DNA of 55,558 nucleotides from Gemella sp. Lineage in GTDB: Bacteria > Bacillota > Bacilli > Staphylococcales > Gemellaceae. Below, piece after piece: positions 51,546-55,558 of the stretch. The DNA is taken from positions 1 to 55,558 of the forward strand of contig JAUMWC010000009.1 in assembly GCA_030529855.1 (NCBI GenBank). Reading direction: 5' to 3'. Below the pieces are notes generated by a model. That model saw only the letters and a list, made by a program, of their open reading frames with translations, searched no databases and was not told where the DNA came from. Made by a program: the position numbers and the translations under genes. Every line of letters begins with the position of its first letter. Positions within the stretch are counted from its first letter, which is position 1.

Positions 51546-54500
51546 ATGGCTAAGAAAAATTTTAGAAAAAAGATATTTTATATTTCTAGTTTAGCATCTG
51601 TAGGATTTGTTTTAAATTCACCTGAAGCTTTGGCCAATAATGTAGAAGGTTTTGTATCTTCACCAGAACGAGTTGTCGTACAGACAAACTCAACACCTGT
51701 TAGTGCGAAAACAACAGTAGCAGTGACTCAAGCAACACCGTTGAATGTATTAAGTAATCCAGTACCTTCAGCAAAACCAGCGCCGCAAGCTGTAGTAACT
51801 AATATGAATGTGGCAAGTGAAACAAAACAAGCTGTAGTTAGTAAACCAGCACCAGTTGAAAGTACAGTTGCAGCACCGAAACATGTGGAAACTGTAACTA
51901 CAGCAACACAAAACCAATCGATATCTTCTGCAAGAGTTGAAAAACAATCAGTAGAAAGTAACGAAATGATAAACGTTCAAAAACTTTGGCAGAATGATAC
52001 AAAGGGACAAGGAACAGTGGTTGCTGTAATTGACTCTGGTTTAGATCCAGAACATGATGCATTCAAACTTTCAGATGTATCTAAAGGTAAGTATAAATCT
52101 AAAGAAGAAGTAGAAGCAGCTATGAAGGCAGCTGGTATTAATTATGGAAAATGGTACAGTGATAAAGTAATCTATGGATTTAATTATTCTGATGCTAATG
52201 ATACGTTAAAAGAAGCTGAGACTCAAACAGGTTCACACGGAACACACGTTTCAGGAATAGCAGTAGGTAATCCAAGTATTCCATCTAAGAGTGGACATCT
52301 TATTACAGGTACAGCACCGGAAGCTCAATTAATGTTTATGAGAGTTTTCTCGGATGCATTACCAGGAACAAGCCCGTTTTTATATGTTAGAGCTATAGAA
52401 GATGCAGTAAAACTTGGAGCTGATACTATTAACTTAAGTTTAGGGTCAACAACAGGTGAATTACACGATATGATTACTGTTATAGATTCTGCTATAGAAA
52501 GAGCTAGACAAGCAGGGGTTACAGTAGTAATAGCATCGGGAAATGATACTGCATTTGGACACGGTCATGCCAAACCAGACGCTGATAAACCTGATTATGG
52601 ATTAGTGGCTAACCCAGCAGTAGCTAAAGGAGCGATAGCCGTAGCATCTGTTAATAATACACACGTTAATAGTGAAGTTGCTATTATTAAAGGTATGGAG
52701 CAGAACAAGGATTTTGCTGGTGGGAAAATTACTTTCTCAAAACCTAATGATAAAAATATAGCAGAATTCCCTAAAGGTAAGGAATTTGATTATGTTTATG
52801 TAGGTCTTGGAAAAGAAGAAGACTTCAAAGATAAAGATTTAACAGGAAAAGTAGCACTTATTAAGCGTGGAGAATTAACTTTTGCTAATAAAATTAACAA
52901 TGCTAAAAAAGCAGGAGCAGAAGCAGTAGTTATTTTTAACAATAATTCAGATGAAGCAGCAAACTTTAACATGCGTTTAGATGATAGTAGAGCTGCTAAA
53001 ACACCAGCGATTTTCATTAACCAAAATGTTGGGGAAGAACTTGCTAAGAATACTAATAATTCTTATAAAATTTTACTTGATGGATCATTTGCTTTATTAG
53101 ATAACCCTACAGGTGAAGAAATGTCAGCATTTACTTCTTGGGGATTATCAGCAGATGGAGAGTTAAAACCTGATATAACAGCACCGGGTGGAGCAATTTA
53201 TTCATCAATCAATGACAATAAATATGAGAATCAATCAGGTACAAGTATGGCAGCACCACACGTAGCCGGTGTTGCAGCTCTTGTAAAACAAGAACTTGTT
53301 AAAAAATACCCTAACTTAGATGGTGCAGAATTAAATGATCTTATCAAAAACTTTATGATGAGTACAGCTAATCCGCACTTTAATAAAGAAACTAATGCTT
53401 ATACATCTCCAAGACAGCAAGGAGCTGGAGTGGTAGATGCATCTAAAGCTATAAATACAGATGTTTACTTAACTGGTAAAGATGGTTATGGTTCGATATC
53501 ATTAGGAAATGTTGATGAGAAATTTAATTTTGATGTTGTAGTAAATAACCTATCTAACAGTGTTAAAAAATATAAGTATGTAGTTAACCTAGTTACTGAT
53601 CTTGTAAAAGATGGGAAGATGGAACTTAAGCCACGTGCTTTAGAAGAAGTTCCAGGTGGTGAAATCACGGTTGAAGCTAATGGGAAATTAGTATTACCAA
53701 TTTCAATTGATGCATCTAAGTTCACAGCTGAACTAACAGAACAAATGAAAAATGGTTATTTCTTAGAAGGGTTTGTAAGATTATTAGATGTAACAGATGG
53801 ATTAGAAGCCTTAAGTATACCATTCGTTGGATTTAAAGGACAATTCCAAGACCTAGCAGTAATGGAAAAACCAATCTATGATTTCAAAGATGGAGAAAAT
53901 CCATTCTACTTTACAATTCCAGAAAATAAAGAATTAAAACAAACAGAAGATTCTGACTACACAAGTTTATATACAACTGTTTCAGAATGGGATCACCTAG
54001 ATGGAAATTACACAGCAGGTACTCCTATAACTTTAGGAACATTTGAAAATGAAAAAGGTGAATACACAATCAAGAGAGATTCAGAAGGAAATCCAATTTT
54101 TGCAATTTCACCAAATGCAGATGATAATAGAGATTCTGTAATCTTAAGAGCGGTATTCTTAAGAAACTTCTCTGACTTGAAAGTAGCTGTTTATAAAGCA
54201 GATGACAAAGAGTTCAAGAATCCTGTATGGCAAGGAAGCGGAGTAGACACAGGTATCAAAAACTACTTCAGTAACAAAGATTCTAACCCTAAATCAGTAA
54301 TTGTTGATTTAAGTCCTTGGTATGGTAAAGATCAAAATGGAAAAGTTGTTGCTGATGGTGACTATATTTACCGAGTATCTTACCACTCAGTAGTTCCAGG
54401 ATCTAAAGAACAATCACACGAATTTAAAGTAACTGTTGATACAGTAAACCCAGCTGTTACAACAGGTGTGCTAGATTTAGAGAAACGTACATTTAAACCA

Positions 54501-55558
54501 CGTCCAACAATCGAAAATGGAACAGGTCTGTACAGAGAGCAACTTTACTATGTATTAGAACCAAAACTAGATGACGATGGAGAACCAATCGAAGAAGATA
54601 CATCAGGATATGATGTAGAAGTTTCTGAAACTAAGAAGGTTTACTTAAAACGAAATGAAGATGGAACTTATGTTTTACCAGAAAAAGATGTACGTGGAGA
54701 TGACTTACGAATTGATAGAATTTACTTCAATGTAGAAGATCACGCAGGAAACATCTGGAATGTTAACCTTGCAGATTACGAAGCATTAGGAAATGAAGTA
54801 GGTATCGTAAACTTCAGACTAAAAGATAAAGAAACTAAGAAAATACTAGAAGGTGTAGGGTTCAGATACTTCATTAGAGATGAGCAAGGAAATTTAGTAA
54901 ATGAAGCAACAATGGCAGGAGAAGGATCTCACAAAATGCCATTTGGTAAGTATACTATCGAAATGTTACTTCTAGATGAAGAATATGCTCGTATCGTTGG
55001 AGAGAAAACATTAGAATTTACTGTAACTGAAGATAATACACTTCAAGCGGTAGACTTCTTAGTAGAAGCTATTGATTATGGATTATTCAAACTTTCATTT
55101 GATGGAGCCTTACCAGAAGGTTCGAAAGTTTATGTTGTATCGGAAGATGGAACGAAAGAAGAATTACCAGCTTCTAAATTTGTTGCAGGTGTTTATGAAA
55201 AACGTTTAGCAATCAATCCTTATAAAGTAAGTGTGGAATTACCAAGAGCTTATGAATCTTCTAAAAATAATTTTGAATATGTTTTAGAAAAAGGACGTAA
55301 CAATGTTTACTTAAGTCTATTCGCTAAAGGTGATTTAGAGAAAGATGGAGAATCAGCAAATCGTCCAGCTTTAGAAGAAATAAGTTTAGAAGTTGATGCA
55401 GATACTGACGGAGATGGATTTACTAATGTAGTGGAATTAATGAATAACTCAAATCCATTAGATGAGAAATCAGTTCCAAATGTGAGTTTGAAAGGTGAAT
55501 CACTAACACAACCAGCGTTAGAAGAGTTAAAATTACCAGTAGTAACATCAAAAGGTGA
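51546..55558 (+). CDS. C5a-peptidase-like cell-envelope subtilase (partial, runs off the window)
   Basis: The frame is open from ATG 51546 to the window end, 1337 residues so far. A signal peptide (FYISSLASVGFVLNSPEALA) and an Ala/Val/Pro-rich region precede the S8 domain. The catalytic triad is Asp163 (VIDSGLDPEH), His231 (GSHGTHVSG) and Ser567 (GTSMAAPHVAG), with the oxyanion Asn in ASGNDT. A protease-associated domain (about 385-500) is inserted, as in ScpA-type lactocepins. Fn3-like domains follow. At the window end a calcium-binding DTDGDGFTNVVELMNNSNP motif (thrombospondin-3/dockerin-like) begins. An anchor is expected beyond the window. Host complement or matrix protein cleavage is likely but unproven. 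Confidence 0.93.
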   Translation, partial: MAKKNFRKKIFYISSLASVGFVLNSPEALANNVEGFVSSPERVVVQTNSTPVSAKTTVAVTQATPLNVLSNPVPSAKPAPQAVVTNMNVASETKQAVVSKPAPVESTVAAPKHVETVTTATQNQSISSARVEKQSVESNEMINVQKLWQNDTKGQGTVVAVIDSGLDPEHDAFKLSDVSKGKYKSKEEVEAAMKAAGINYGKWYSDKVIYGFNYSDANDTLKEAETQTGSHGTHVSGIAVGNPSIPSKSGHLITGTAPEAQLMFMRVFSDALPGTSPFLYVRAIEDAVKLGADTINLSLGSTTGELHDMITVIDSAIERARQAGVTVVIASGNDTAFGHGHAKPDADKPDYGLVANPAVAKGAIAVASVNNTHVNSEVAIIKGMEQNKDFAGGKITFSKPNDKNIAEFPKGKEFDYVYVGLGKEEDFKDKDLTGKVALIKRGELTFANKINNAKKAGAEAVVIFNNNSDEAANFNMRLDDSRAAKTPAIFINQNVGEELAKNTNNSYKILLDGSFALLDNPTGEEMSAFTSWGLSADGELKPDITAPGGAIYSSINDNKYENQSGTSMAAPHVAGVAALVKQELVKKYPNLDGAELNDLIKNFMMSTANPHFNKETNAYTSPRQQGAGVVDASKAINTDVYLTGKDGYGSISLGNVDEKFNFDVVVNNLSNSVKKYKYVVNLVTDLVKDGKMELKPRALEEVPGGEITVEANGKLVLPISIDASKFTAELTEQMKNGYFLEGFVRLLDVTDGLEALSIPFVGFKGQFQDLAVMEKPIYDFKDGENPFYFTIPENKELKQTEDSDYTSLYTTVSEWDHLDGNYTAGTPITLGTFENEKGEYTIKRDSEGNPIFAISPNADDNRDSVILRAVFLRNFSDLKVAVYKADDKEFKNPVWQGSGVDTGIKNYFSNKDSNPKSVIVDLSPWYGKDQNGKVVADGDYIYRVSYHSVVPGSKEQSHEFKVTVDTVNPAVTTGVLDLEKRTFKPRPTIENGTGLYREQLYYVLEPKLDDDGEPIEEDTSGYDVEVSETKKVYLKRNEDGTYVLPEKDVRGDDLRIDRIYFNVEDHAGNIWNVNLADYEALGNEVGIVNFRLKDKETKKILEGVGFRYFIRDEQGNLVNEATMAGEGSHKMPFGKYTIEMLLLDEEYARIVGEKTLEFTVTEDNTLQAVDFLVEAIDYGLFKLSFDGALPEGSKVYVVSEDGTKEELPASKFVAGVYEKRLAINPYKVSVELPRAYESSKNNFEYVLEKGRNNVYLSLFAKGDLEKDGESANRPALEEISLEVDADTDGDGFTNVVELMNNSNPLDEKSVPNVSLKGESLTQPALEELKLPVVTSKG

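Overview
The window is A+T-rich, gene-dense DNA from a low-GC Gram-positive bacterium (Bacilli). The gene set fits Gemella or a close relative of the streptococci: an H2O2-forming type glycerol-3-phosphate oxidase (GlpO), a DhaS/DhaQ-controlled dihydroxyacetone kinase, a ZmpB/IgA1-protease-like M26 metalloprotease with YSIRK-type export signal, and a C5a-peptidase-like subtilase. The genus is an inference from gene content; no rRNA or tRNA lies in the window.

Layout. 1-3.6 kb is the end of a mobile element: a small zinc-ribbon protein, a sigma-like HTH/zinc-finger protein, a SHOCT-like protein and two tandem serine recombinases, closed by a terminator. Three TGCACACCCC direct repeats follow in the leader of the next gene. 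3.7-6.2 kb is a housekeeping run (HAD phosphatase, rhodanese lipoprotein, DUF1349, LOG-family protein). 6.3-9.9 kb is the dihydroxyacetone regulon, dhaSQ divergent from dhaKLM, with a DhaS-type palindrome in between. 10.0-14.1 kb holds a DUF1801 iron-chaperone-like protein, a TetR/flavin monooxygenase pair and a CzcD-type cation exporter divergent from a TetR (SczA-like arrangement). 14.2-18.8 kb holds a PLD-DEAD-DUF3427 helicase, an Mrr-type restriction endonuclease and a DUF3052/YdeI-like protein: a possible defence or DNA-processing island.

18.9-23.0 kb is the trehalose locus (treC, treP, treR) with TreR-like operators. A frameshifted aldo/keto reductase follows. 24.1-29.8 kb is an Mga-like regulator plus glpK-glpO-glpF with a good cre candidate. 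29.9-34.1 kb holds a CapA protein, a beta-glucoside-type PTS permease without partner genes and a membrane-anchored esterase. 34.3-35.5 kb is a T-box leader followed by metA. 35.6-40.7 kb is a five-gene Opp/Dpp/Nik-type ABC importer. 40.8-44.4 kb is a compact run of TPR, YdeI, NUDIX, HD, GNAT and AAA ATPase genes. A lipid kinase lies on the other strand. 45.5-55.6 kb encodes two very large surface proteases, the second cut by the window end.

How they fit together. Glycerol and dihydroxyacetone genes (glpF uptake, glpK, glpO, dhaKLM) feed C3 compounds into glycolysis at the DHAP level. Trehalose and beta-glucoside PTS systems add sugar uptake. The peptide importer is a plausible partner for the secreted proteases. 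Most transcription units end in clear intrinsic terminators, several of them shared by convergent genes.
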